NCBI GenBank assembly: GCA_036939355.1
Contig: JALLAP010000232.1
Location: forward strand, 1 to 27,952
Direction of reading: 5' to 3'
Source of the DNA: Thalassiosira profunda
Lineage: Eukaryota > Bacillariophyta > Thalassiosirophyceae > Thalassiosirales > Thalassiosiraceae
DNA length: 27,952 bases
Shown here: positions 8,365 to 18,800 of the stretch, piece by piece
How the letters are laid out: the number at the start of each line of letters is the position of its first letter
How positions within the stretch are numbered: position 1 is the first letter of the stretch
Made by a program: the position numbers and the translations under genes
Notes under the pieces: model-generated
Seen by the model: the letters and a program-made list of their open reading frames with translations, nothing else
What the model was told of the DNA's origin: nothing
Database searches by the model: none

Positions 8365-9966
8365 TTAGCCCATCTCCATAAGCCTCTCCAGTTGCCGCTC
8401 TAGCTTTGGGTTGTATTCCGGCAGTTCTGATACCTCCATTTCCAGATAGTTGGGCGTGAGGTCCATATTCTCATTGCAGTCGACAAACTCTGTGCCGAGC
8501 ACCAATTTGTGGCTGGCATCGGGATAGTGCCGAATGAGGCATTGCCTGGCTCCTCTCGTATTGATTTTGGCCGCCAACAGCGCGTAATTTCCTGCTCCGA
8601 AGATGATGCACCTAGAAAAGCGAAGTGGAATGAGAATGAGAATATAAACGAAGGGCCAACATCTCGCATTTGGTTGGGTTGGAACTCACGATGCCTGCGC
8701 CGCGACGAACAAGTCAACAAACGCGGGGTAGTAGCTCGGTGGCGGATAGCCCTGCTGTCGATCCACGTGCAGCGCTTCCACCCCCGTCATATTCCGCACG
8801 TGCACCCCATCAACATCGTGCTCATGTCCCATGTACGTCACCAAATCCTCGGAGTCCGCGTAGAACACATAATGGGACGGGTAGAGCGCGTGCCGATCGA
8901 GGTGTCGCTTCTGCGCACACTCCAACGCGTGCTCCGCGACATTGATGGCGAATTGCTTCTGCGTTCCAACCCACGCCATGCCGAACTTGTCCGGTCCGCC
9001 CTTGTCCCCGATTTTGGAGACCAGGTCATGCCCCGCGTGCCCGCGCGGATGGCGTATTCGGGCGTGGATGGCGTAGAACGGCGGAGCGTTGCGGTCGCGC
9101 GGGGCCGGCACCCCCAGTTCCAGAAACGCCTTGTCCAGCTCCTTCTGCAGTCCTTCGGATGGCTTGAAGAGCGTCCAGAACATGGCCGGAAAAGAGTCCG
9201 TCCACGCAATCTGATCCTTCTCGTTGTGCCTCAGCAGCAATCGTTGTTGCAATCTCCGATCCACACCCAACACCTTGTACCGTAGCACTTTGTGGTGTCG
9301 ATACTCCCCGTTGACCGCCCGATCCAGCGCCAGGTCGACATTTCGCTCGAAAAAGTCGCCCCCCTGCATGTATTCCACATACCCGTCGAACAATCCCTTC
9401 CACTCCTCCACGGCCCGGCTGCAGTGAAAGTGCGTCTGCGTCAGGTTCGAGAACAATCGCTCGTCCCACATCTCCCACTCGGGCAGCGTCCAATCGACCG
9501 CGTTCGGTTGCAGAAACTCCTCGATGGGGGCGGGGATGCACCAGTGCATCATAAAGACCCTTTTGGTTTGGTTGGCGAGGTACAGGTCCCACCCCAATCC
9601 TCCCAGGCGGTCGTGCAATCCCCCGCACTTGTGGGCACAGGCCTTGATCAACACCCCCGGCGCGTCCGGGTCGGTCAGGATCGTATTGCCGGGGTACTTT
9701 TTGCGCATTGCAATGTGCCAGTCGAAGTAGTCTGCCAGCCATTTGGGCAGGCGGGGCGTTTGCCGCCCACCGGAGGATGCAGATGCGCCACTGCTGCTTC
9801 CGCCCACGAAGGCATCGAACCGAGAAGTGTCCTGGAACAGCGACGCCGACAGGCGCCGCGTTTGGGAGAGCATGTAGTGAAATTGGAACGCGATCAGGCC
9901 GGCGGTGCCGATCGAGACGAGGCGGCCGAAGGCGTTCCCCCGTTGGGGTTTGGATTTCTTGGGCAT
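8365..9966 (-). CDS. type II membrane protein, putative fucosyltransferase-like glycosyltransferase
   Basis: Exons 9966-8690 and 8611-8365 are joined over a 78-nt intron (GTGAGT...CTAG) that splits a Ser codon; 507 residues. A short basic N terminus and one hydrophobic helix (about 14-34) form a signal anchor, as in Golgi enzymes. A Ser/Gly-rich stem leads to the catalytic-type region. CGGLHDRLGGLGWDLYLANQ (about 114-133) and the following PNAVDW resemble the GGLGDRLRG and donor-site pattern of fucosyltransferase-like proteins. YAIHARIR (299-305) resembles the H-R segment that contacts GDP-fucose. The second exon carries CIIFGAGNYALLAAK, like the late donor-binding loop. The donor sugar is inferred only from these motifs. 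The ATG at 9966 is the first in frame. Likely role is cell-surface glycan synthesis in the Golgi. Confidence 0.6.
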
Positions 9967-10430
9967 CGTTGCAAATATCAAGCTCTCCTAGCACCAGCAT
10001 TCGCCGCAGCCAACGCCAACCGCCAACGCTTCGAGCAACATGGTGCATGCGCCACCAGCCTCGGCGGCCGAGGCGTCACTTCGATTCAGCCAATTGCGCA
10101 GCCCGACCGCCCCCGACGCCCATTCACTAGGAGTGATGATACTGTGAGAGAATTGCATAGAGTTGAAGAATTGCAATTAGAGTTGCAGCGGATGGTCCTC
10201 TTCTCTTGAGCTCTCTCGTGCACCACGCAAAAATGCTCACATCTTGTGTCACCTAAAGCGACAGCCCCGAGAAAATTGACAGAAGGGCGCGCGCTACTCA
10301 CCGCTGCGCTGCCCGATGCGGAATGGCGGCGGCAGCGGGTGGGTTGGGGGCAACGGGAGCGGGGGAGAGCCAGCCGCGGAGCGGGTTGCTTGGGAAGCTA
10401 GGGTCGGTGCAGTGTGGTGTGGGGTATGTA
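9967..10430. promoter_or_regulatory. intergenic region upstream of the glycosyltransferase-like gene
   Basis: No supported gene. It should hold the promoter of the minus-strand glycosyltransferase-like gene. The octamer TAGAGTTG occurs twice (10158-10165 and 10178-10185); the same octamer forms the left end of the palindrome-rich element next door. The part from about 10310 to 10430 is G-rich on the plus strand. Confidence 0.4.
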
Positions 10431-10751
10431 GAGTTGGTACACTTCACTTCACGTGAGGGTCCGTGACTATCACGCCTAAAGGGGGGGTGCCGTGAAGTGA
10501 CAAGCGTGAATTCACGTGAAGCACTCCCTTCGCAAAGTCAGGCTAAGTTAGCCAATTTTCCGGGCGCTTCGCGCCTGTAAGCCCCCTATTAGCTACCATC
10601 GTCTGCTATATGTCGTACATGTAGTGCTAAATAGCCTACGTAGGCTTCACGCGTGACACGCGTGAAGGGGGGCGCGTGAAGTGAAATCACTTCACGCCAT
10701 TTCACGTCTACACTTCACGTAATTTCACGCGCGTGTACATATATACAACTC
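10431..10751. mobile_element. MITE-like palindrome-rich element flanked by TA
   Basis: A 321-bp non-coding block with short inverted ends. GAGTTG follows TA on the left (TA at 10429-10430) and CAACTC precedes TA on the right (TA at 10752-10753); GTACAC occurs just inside both ends. The interior holds about twelve TTCACG/CGTGAA words arranged as nested palindromes. These include CGTGAATTCACG (10505-10516), AGCCTACGTAGGCT (10633-10646), an 11-bp-arm inverted repeat (10645-10667) and an 11-bp-arm hairpin with AA loop (10674-10697). TA duplication and terminal inverted repeats fit a non-autonomous DNA transposon of Tc1/mariner type. A multi-site regulatory array is the alternative. It encodes nothing and ends 117 bp before the Ulp1-like start codon. 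Confidence 0.45.
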
Positions 10752-10868
10752 TAGTGTGGGGGATTGGGGCGTCACGTTACGGAAACACGTGCTCACGTGA
10801 ATCTAGATTTGAGCAGCTTTTGGCGGCTTCGGTGGACCATCCGCCCCTACCTACGCCTCAACGAAGGC

Positions 10869-12234
10869 ATGGCGACCCAATCCGGCGCTTCCGAGATCGA
10901 CGCGGCCCGCAAGCGCCTCGCGGTGGCCAAGAAATGGGAGGAGTCGGCGGAACAGCAGGCGAATCACGCGGCAAAAAATCTCGCGGCCGCGCGGGGGGAG
11001 AGGGAGCAGGCCGAAGCCGACCTGGAGGCCGCCGAGAAGAAGTGGGAGGTGATCAGCGTCGATGACGAGGAGGAGGAAAATTCGTCCCCGCCGAGTAATA
11101 AGAAGCAGAAGCGGAGCTCCGGGCCTGAGCTCAACGCTGCTCCCACTGCTGGGCAGGCTGGCAGATCGCGTCAGGTCCGGAGGAGCTCTGGGGGGAGGGC
11201 TGCTGCGTCCAATGCCCCGCGGCAGCGTCAGACGAGGAGCAATGCAAGGCGACAGCTCCTGCAGTATCCATTTAACCCGGGACGATCATCCCCGGAGTTA
11301 GTCTATGCCACCATGGGCATGACGGAATTGAATGGACATTTGCTGGGAGTGGATGGTGCAGTGAGCAACCAATCCACAGCGTGTGCAGGTGTCTATCACA
11401 CCTTGTCGCCCGGTGAAAGCCAAGTAACCATTTGTGGGAGTGACAGAGAATTGCTGCAAACAAATGGGCTTCTCTCCGTTCCACTTGTGGACTTTTGGAT
11501 GCGCTGGATCAGCCGGGGGGAATTGCAGCATGGTTCGAACAGCAAAGCTCATTTCTTTCCGACCAGCTTCATGAGTACTTTGGTTGGTGAGGGCCCCGGA
11601 GCCGTTGGACGATTGACCTCGAACGTGGATCCCTTCAGCAAGAAACTCCTGTTCCTTCCTGTGCACGCAGACCATCACTGGTCACTCATCGTTGTGGTGA
11701 ATCCAGGCTTGGTTGCCAACAACTTCTCTGACGAACGAGCTTCAGAAAACGAAGACCATGCATTGTAAGGACCTCCACTGTTTGAATCTTGCCTAGCTGT
11801 TCCCTGCTAATCCAACTCGCTCCCCTTTGTGCAGCATTTTGTTTTTCGATAGCCTGAAGAAGCACAGCAGGAAAAAGTATTCTAAGCTCGTCCGAGGCTG
11901 GCTTAACTTTGAATGGAATCGCAGTAACAGAGGAGCAGTCGGTGAATTCACTTCCCCTTTCGCGGAAACTGCGAGGCGAGTGCCTATCCGATCTCCCCGA
12001 GTCCTTTACCAAGAAAATGAGTTCGATAGCGGCGTGTTTGTGTGCCGGTACGCGTATGCCTTGTATGTGATGCGGCACAAGAAGTTCACTTGGTTAGATG
12101 TATTGGAAAAGCCAGCTTTCAAGACTCTGATTACGAACGGACCGGCGTTTCAGTTCGACATGTCTGACGCAGCCCGCATCCGCAGCGAATTTGCGTTGCT
12201 GATCGACCGCCTATCTGCCACGGGGAATATCTAG
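10869..12234 (+). CDS. Ulp1/C48-like SUMO-protease-fold protein with catalytic Cys replaced by Ser
   Basis: Exons 10869-11764 and 11835-12234, with a 70-nt intron (GTAAGG...GCAG) splitting a Phe codon; 431 residues. Residues 1-60 form an Ala/Glu/Lys-rich coiled coil, followed by an acidic patch and a basic nuclear-signal-like stretch (78-130). The C-terminal half has the Ulp1 protease fold: VDFWMRW, HADHHWSLIVVV with His270, FFDSL with Asp304, and QENEFDSGVFVC with oxyanion Gln358. The nucleophile position, normally Cys in DCG, is Ser364 (AGC at 12028-12030). His, Asp and Gln are all kept. The protein may therefore bind SUMO or NEDD8-like partners without cleaving, or be a Ser variant; a base error is also possible. 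ATG 10869 is preferred because it starts the coiled coil; an upstream in-frame ATG at 10764 begins in less protein-like sequence near the palindromic element. Confidence 0.8.
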
Positions 12235-12463
12235 AGCCAACCGCGTTGCTTTCTGCCATAGGGTTGATATAATGAGGAAAACTGCAATCGAAATGATGGT
12301 CGTGGATCGGACTGTATGAGGAAGCTTTGCTCTGCTGGGAATGAGAGAATGTCAAGCTATGCGTCATCCGACTTTGCTTGCAAATGTGACATTCAGAGCA
12401 AATGCATATAAAACAATAGATGGCTACAGTTGCTTCTTCTGCCTGGCTTCGGAGCATAACTTC

Positions 12464-13789
12464 CTACTCAGACGGCCGAGGAGGCAACTCGAACAGAACG
12501 CGAAGGAACTTCCCGCATATCAGCTGTGGCTCGAGCTCTCCCTCTTCGAAATAAACTTTGTACGATTGGCTCGGCTCATCGAACGACCGCACGTCTCCAA
12601 TTTTGCCGTTGAACTGCGACGATGCTTCCAACCCATTGCAAATGACAGGAGTGCCCGGAGTGAAAATGATATCATCCGCAGCAACAGAGACAGTTTCATT
12701 CGATTTGTTTTTGACGAGATATTCCCCACTGCCCTCGTCATACCGAAGAGCTTGGAAGTCCCCACCCTCTCTTGATTTGACAATGACAGACCTCACTTTG
12801 CAATCTTTCAGTTGAGCCAGTATTTGTTTTGTGTTGTCGTGTTCTGGGCCTAGAACACGTTTGCTGACAGTGGCAAGCTTTGTCAGTAGCCGCTCTGCTT
12901 CGATCCTGTGGCGGGCTTGTTTCAGCGATGCGGCAAGTAGCCCACCCGAAACTATTGTGCTCAGATCCCCTTCGCCGGCAGTAGCCGCACAAGTCTTGTA
13001 TAGCTTCCGGTTGCGCTCCAGCTCCTCACTAGCATCTCCCTTGCTCCCTCCGTCACATCTAGACTGAGCACGAGTAAGGGCTGTTTCGATCGCGATCACG
13101 AAACCGGGATTTAACAATCCCCTGGCAATATCAAGGCATTGTCCAAAAACAACCACCGCATCGCTTGCCAACCCTTCCTCGAGAGCGATGAATCCCTGCG
13201 CAAAATACGTCTGCGCCTCGATGTTGCGGGCAAACTCCTGTCCGTGGGCAAACATGGAGATTGAGAGAGGGGATTGCTCCGCCTTCATTTCAGCAATAAT
13301 CTCAAGTATTCGATCCGAGCGGCCCCGAGCCAACTCTCTCATACGTGGGACGCCCTTGCGATCCATGAGATTGATCAGCGACACGAAAAGAGATGCCAGC
13401 GTGTGCATTTTGCTCTCCGGATATTTGCTCTGAACGAATTCCCCCATCGCCGTCGCCATGTCGAACCCGAGCTGATATGCGTACCCCTGCTCGCAATTGG
13501 GGCAATCTCTCCAAGCGAGGCCGAACTTGTCCATGTTCCGCTCGTGTTTCTGGCTCCAATCTTTGGCGTACTCCACGAGGCAGGGCAGGTGGGCGAAGCC
13601 GGAGCCGCCGCGGCACGAACACTCTCTCCGCAGCGGTGCACCTGTTTCGTGAACCGCATCCAAACACAGCCAGCACGTGTCCTCGTCGTCAAACTTTGCA
13701 GACGCTTCGGCCACGGCGGGCCGCTTGCCGCCCCCGTCGACCTCGCTGGGTGGGGGCGGGCGCTTGCGGTCGTCGGCGGCAGTAGACAT
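12464..13789 (-). CDS. RING-CH (C4HC3) zinc finger, TPR-like helical repeats and C-terminal barrel-like domain
   Basis: Single exon, 441 residues. The N terminus is Pro/Lys-rich. A RING-CH finger follows with C39, C42, C57, C59, H67, C70, C96 and C99 (CWLC, ECSC, AHLPC, CPNC). RING-CH domains recruit E2 enzymes for ubiquitin transfer. The middle (about 110-330) is helical and includes a kinesin-light-chain-style repeat (ERLLTKLATVSKRVLGPEH). Residues about 385-435 (NGKIGDVRSFDEPSQSYKVYF) look like a small SH3 or Tudor-like barrel. No transmembrane helices are present, unlike membrane MARCH ligases, so the protein is probably soluble. I recall this domain order as a large family in Thalassiosira genomes; that is memory, not a search. 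It shares a 165-bp divergent promoter with the M32 peptidase gene. Confidence 0.75.
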   Translation of the reverse strand: MSTAADDRKRPPPPSEVDGGGKRPAVAEASAKFDDEDTCWLCLDAVHETGAPLRRECSCRGGSGFAHLPCLVEYAKDWSQKHERNMDKFGLAWRDCPNCEQGYAYQLGFDMATAMGEFVQSKYPESKMHTLASLFVSLINLMDRKGVPRMRELARGRSDRILEIIAEMKAEQSPLSISMFAHGQEFARNIEAQTYFAQGFIALEEGLASDAVVVFGQCLDIARGLLNPGFVIAIETALTRAQSRCDGGSKGDASEELERNRKLYKTCAATAGEGDLSTIVSGGLLAASLKQARHRIEAERLLTKLATVSKRVLGPEHDNTKQILAQLKDCKVRSVIVKSREGGDFQALRYDEGSGEYLVKNKSNETVSVAADDIIFTPGTPVICNGLEASSQFNGKIGDVRSFDEPSQSYKVYFEEGELEPQLICGKFLRVLFELPPRPSE

Positions 13790-13954
13790 GGTCGATGCTT
13801 GATGGGGGCGCTGGCTTCCTCCTCTTCCTCACTTCAATAGCGCTTGCTAAATGCTAATGGCACTTGGTTAGGGGTTTGCAATCATCTTGCATTTGGACTG
13901 CGCTATTTTGCCCTCCCTAACCCTAACCACCTCATCTTTTGCGAGAGCACCACC
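13790..13954. promoter_or_regulatory. divergent promoter with telomere-type hexamers
   Basis: This 165-bp spacer separates the head-to-head RING-CH and M32 genes. It contains GGTTAGGG (13866-13873) and, 41 bp on, CCCTAACCCTAACC (13915-13928), 27 nt before the M32 ATG. Similar telo-box motifs act as promoter elements in plants. The M32 start has a strong CACCATGG context. Confidence 0.4.
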
Positions 13955-15771
13955 ATGGCGTCTAGCCTCCTCAAGCGAGCCGCCGGCGTCCTCTACTGTT
14001 CTGCCTCCCTCGCCGCGGCATTCGCCCCCCGCCGCATCCTCGCATCACCCGCCTCCCCCGCCAAGATTGTCAGCAGCCGCCGCACAATGACCGCCACGGT
14101 ATCCACCCCGGCAGCTGCGGGTGCACCGAGCCTCGAGGAGCGCTCTCCCGCGTACGCCTCTCTTCTTGACAAGCTCCGCACCCTCACCCATTTGGAGCAC
14201 GCTTCGGCTGTGTTGAATTACGATCGGCAGGTATGAGAGAACTGCCATTGCAATTGAGCGCACAATTTTGCACCTTCTGCTCACATCACGTGCTCACAAC
14301 TGTGCTCACTCTCTTCAAGGTGTTCATGCCCCAATCCGATCGGACGTCTGCCACGCGGGGAAAGCAACTCGCAGTCCTGGCGACCATTGCCCACGAGAAA
14401 TCGACCGATCCGGAGATTGGGGAATTGTTGGAGCAGGCCGCCAAGGATCTGGAGGGGATCTGCGGAGAGGAAAGTGGGGAGACGTTGGCCGATGCCAAGC
14501 GCATCTTGGAGCTGGAGGGCAAGGCTTATAAAAAGAGGGTGTGCATTCCGACCGAGCTGGCGGCGAGGAAGGCGGCGCTGGAGGCGTCGGCCAATCATGC
14601 CTGGGCAAAGGCTCGGGCGGACAACGATTTTGCATCATTCGCCCCCTCCCTCAAAGATTGCTTCGACACGGCCGCCGAAATCGCCGCCCTGCAACGCGGC
14701 GAGAACGACATCTCCCTCTATTCCCAAATGCTCGACGAGTTCGAGATGGGCATGTCAGCGGAGCGAATTGATGCACTGTTTGAGGAGGTCCAGTCTGCGC
14801 TGGTGCCGTTCATTGCCAAGATTCGGGCGAGCAAGACCAAGCCCAGCCTGGCGCCGCTGACTGGAAAGTTTCCCATCGATGCCCAGAAGAAGGCGTCGCG
14901 GACCATTGTGAACAGCCTCGGGTTCGACGAGGACCATGGGCGCATCGACGTGTCGGTCCATCCGTTCACGATGAGCCTCTCGAGTGCGGACGTGCGCATC
15001 ACCAGCCGCTTCAGCGAGGAGGAGTGGTTCCAGGGATTGATGGGGACGATTCACGAGGGTGGGCACGCAATGTACGAGCAGAGCCTGCAGGATAGCGACC
15101 TCAGCCTCGACAGCGCGCTGAGCATGGGGGTCCACGAGAGCCAAAGCCTATTCTGGGAACGGCACGTGGGAAAATCGCGGGCGTTCTTCACATGGGCGCA
15201 GCCGATTCTAAAGGAGGCATTCGACACCGACGGGCAGGACTTTTCGTATTCGGCGGAGGACCTGTATGCGGCCGTGAACGCGGTTGATTTCGACAACCTC
15301 ATTCGAGTGGAGGCCGACGAGCTGACGTACCCGCTGCACGTCATCTTGCGATACAACGTAGAGCGCGATGTAGCGGCGGGCAAGCTTGATGTGGCTGACA
15401 TCCCAGCGCGATGGAATCAAGAGATGAAGGAGGGGCTGGGCATTGACGTTCCGGACGACACTCGCGGCTGCCTGCAGGACATTCACTGGAGCTGCCTCGC
15501 GATCGGCTATTTTCCGACCTATCTCATTGGAGCCATGATGGCGGCGCAGTTGAACCACTACTGTCAGAAGGACATTCCGGACATGTACGGTCAAATCGAG
15601 CGCGGTGAATTCGCTGAGATCAAAGAGTGGTTGACAAAGAAGGTTCACGTCCATGGTAAAAGGTACAAATCACTCGACGACTTGTTGAAGGATCAGGTCG
15701 GAGAGCCACTGAATGCGTCGTACTTCATTTCGAATCTGAAGGAGAAGTATTCGGACTTGTACAAAGTATGA
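13955..15771 (+). CDS. M32 family metallocarboxypeptidase, predicted plastid-targeted
   Basis: Exons 13955-14230 and 14320-15771, with an 89-nt intron (GTATGA...CAAG) between codons; 575 residues. M32 enzymes (Taq and Pfu carboxypeptidases) remove C-terminal residues using a metal ion. The HExxH site is HEGGH at 337-341, followed by the family motif HESQSLFWER (364-373) that supplies the third ligand. The early YDRQVFMP matches the M32 N-terminal helix motif and spans the intron, confirming the splice. The presequence is bipartite: a hydrophobic signal ending SLAAA, then FAPRR and a Ser/Ala/Arg-rich stretch to about residue 50. This fits the ASAFAP rule for stramenopile plastids. A second in-frame ATG near residue 45 could start a cytosolic form. 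Full length, convergent with the ATM gene 87 bp away. Confidence 0.9.
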
Positions 15772-15858
15772 AGGGGGATCTGAAGTGTTAGAGTGCAGGC
15801 CCTGCCACAATATTGAATGGAAGGCTTATGTGAAGTGGATCTTTTTCTACCAGTGATT

Positions 15859-18800
15859 CTACATCCACGGAGCCCAACCACTGAACATCACGCCCAGGTT
15901 GCCCGGATCCCTCGCCTCGTTGATCAGCAGCTTCACCTGTCCGGCAACCGTCTTGTGCTCGCCGGACGTTCCATCTTCGTATCCTTCGAGTTTCTCGTGG
16001 ATTTTGGCAATGGCTCTGTCGGCGGCGTCGTTCCTATTCTCGTCTGACGCCGATGCCATCCAAGTGCTAGGCAAACCCGCTTTCCACTCATTCTCGCCAT
16101 CCTCGTCGTCGCTCTTGTCGCGTTGGTTGGCCTTGAGCGGGCTCAGGCTCCACTTGTNACTCATTCTCGCCATCCTCGTCGTCGCTCTTGTCGCGTTGGT
16201 TGGCCTTGAGCGGGCTCAGGCTCCACTTGTACAGCGGGTCCGACACAACCGCAGAAAGGATGGTCAACAGAGTATCGGCATTGTTCCTCAGAACGCCCAT
16301 GGTGGCTTCGGCCGCTTTGGAGAAGACACCGTCCGTGCCCGAAGGGCCCATCCCATCGACAATATCCCTCGTCAGCCGGAACGGGACCACTTCCGGAGTG
16401 GTCAATGCCTTGCCCTGCTCGAACACAATGCCGAAATCGATGTGCACCACTTCGCCAGTCTTGGTGTGGACGAGAATGTTCGACGTGTGGCGGTCACCAA
16501 TGCCCAGGATGTGGCCGACGATGGAGTTCACGGCGCACGATCGGGTGTACAGAGTTCGGGCAGTGTGCCACGCCTCCATCGAAGACTTGAAGTATTCGAG
16601 GAAAAAGAATCGCATGGCTGGCGAAAAGTTCTCGCAGATCGTCAGGAAGGCTTTGCGTTTGGACTCCTTCGTGGCATTGCGAGCGTCTCCGGCCGCCTTG
16701 TAAAACTCCCTCACGTCCGAACTACCCCATTCGCCAGGGTAATACTTGCTGTGAGCGCCCACCTTCTTGGTGCCCTTGTCCTGCAGGAAGTCGCCAAAGC
16801 ACATCGTATTGTCCACCCACTCGAGCACACCGGTAGTGGGGCTGAGAGGAGTGATGCCGTAAGTCACCAACCTCAATTGTCTGGCAGTTGCCCGCGATTT
16901 GACGAGCGCATTTCCACTAGAGCCCTCGTGCCTCAGCAGATCATTGACAGTTCCAAACACTTGCTCCATGATTGCATCTTGCCGCATGTCGTCTTCGCCC
17001 TTGACGAGTTGCTTGAATGTGCTTCCTTTGGAGCCGATGCATTTGACGATTTTGGGCCTGTGAAGGCCCGTGTCTGTCAAGTCGAATGTAGACTCAAAGC
17101 CGACAACTCGTTCGGTCCCAATGGGGTCTTCTGTTCCGCCGCCATACTCCCCATCGGGCCTGATCGGAGGCGGCTTGGTGATGATGGCCGGCATGTTCGT
17201 GGCAGATGTGTCTTTCTTGCCGCGACGCCCTCCTGTGAGGCAGGCGTCGAGATCGAGCTTCTGCTGTTTGAACGTCAGCCCCTTCGTCTGCCGCTTCTGG
17301 AGATTGGTGGTGTCGAGCTCGGCGACGTTCATGTAGGAGTTCATCAGGGTTTGGTACGATTCGATCAGCGCGGAGACGTATTTGGGAGCCACCTTTGGAA
17401 GCTCCTGGAGGATGTCGTTCACCGCATCGACCTTGCTCGATCCAATGTTTTCCAAATAGGCATCTGCGTGTCGGCCGTTCACTCCTCCCCCGACGCGCTT
17501 GCCGTTCGAGAGGGCCAGCAGCTGCACAATGCCATGATAAGGGTGCTCGGAGCAAATCTTGATGACCACGTCGCGAAGCGTGCTCTGGAATCCATTTCCT
17601 TTGGCGTCGTCGTCTTGCATCTCGTCGATGCGCGAAAACAGCTGGTACGTCAGAGGGACCAAGCGGAAGGAGGGGATCTGAGAGAGATTCGACTTGAGCG
17701 ATCCGTTGACAATGTCCTTCGTCTCCTTCCTCTGGCAGTTCTTGAACCAAAGTGACACCAGCTTGAAGACGTGCTTCGAGACGTTGGCCGTCATCGTCGC
17801 AGGGCAGAGCTTCAACGCGCTGCAGTATGACTCTATGGCCAAGTGCAAGTAGCGCTGGATCGATTTCTCGGTGCTGCTCAGTTCCAGATCGTCCATGGTG
17901 ACCTCCTTCGACAGCGTCGAGTGCAGGATGCGAGCATCCATGGTAGCCTCGTCGCGTTGGGATCTCGACTTCTTCTCCAGCTTTTTCATCTGCGCCGTCA
18001 CCACCCCCAGCTCCTTCTTGCGCTCCTTGGCGACAATGATGCGCCGCTTCCAGGCTTCGCTCGAAATTCTGGCCTCGACCGAGTTGTAGAGATTGGCTGC
18101 AAACTCTCCGAGCTTGAAGTTTGCAGTGGATGCACGATGTACAGACGCATTGGACGGCGCCTTCTGATGAATCTGAATCGCCAGCCCAGCTGCCTTTTCG
18201 AACGACGAGAGAATGGTTTCGGAAGCATCGACATTGTGCTGGGCCATCCACAGCCCGCCAAACAGCAACGACTCGGCACGGATCTGATCCTGTTCAATGT
18301 CACCCGAATCATCCCTTCCCGAGTCCAGATAGTTCGCAATCATTCTACAGTGCATGATGGCTCCATCGAGGTCTTTCTGTGATTTCATGATCTTCGCATC
18401 TTCCAACCGCAGCATCACAGGCAGCTTGCTCGAGGAGCTCACGGTTCCAGAGTGTTGCAATACTTGCGTCAAGGACCTCAGGCTGGAGAGGGAGACCTTG
18501 GCCGCATCCGGGTGCCCCAGCTCGCGATAGAGAGTGCATGATTTGTAAATGTGCGAAGTCAGCGCAGTGGCAATTGGGGCTCCCTCTTCAGCCAACGGGA
18601 ACTTGCTCGTGAGGACCTTCAATGCGAGTTCTTTGACAGAGAATTCCGTGCGAATCGAGCCAAACAATCCGACATCAATGCTCGTGGACTGATCTCTCGC
18701 GTCGAAAGTAGAACCATCGTTGGAAAGCAACGAGCTTAGCGTTCCTGACTCTGAGCCCTCCGGAAAGCCCCATTGATCAAGCAAGAATTTGAGAGTGGAT

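Noticed and set aside
9292..10209. 305-codon plus-strand frame opposite the glycosyltransferase-like gene
   Set aside because: The minus-strand frame has a signal anchor, conserved motifs and a clean intron; this one has none.
10431..10751. CRISPR array
   Set aside because: The repeated words are only 6-11 bp, occur in both orientations and have irregular spacing, and the surrounding genes are eukaryotic.
15899..17755. 618-codon open frame on the plus strand
   Set aside because: It is antisense to the ATM kinase domain, which has intact catalytic motifs, and it reads through an N-duplication. Its protein has no recognisable family features.
17094..18251. 385-codon open frame on the minus strand in another frame of ATM
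   Set aside because: Overlaps the true ATM frame, is Arg/Gln/His-rich and low in family-like character; a GC-driven shadow.
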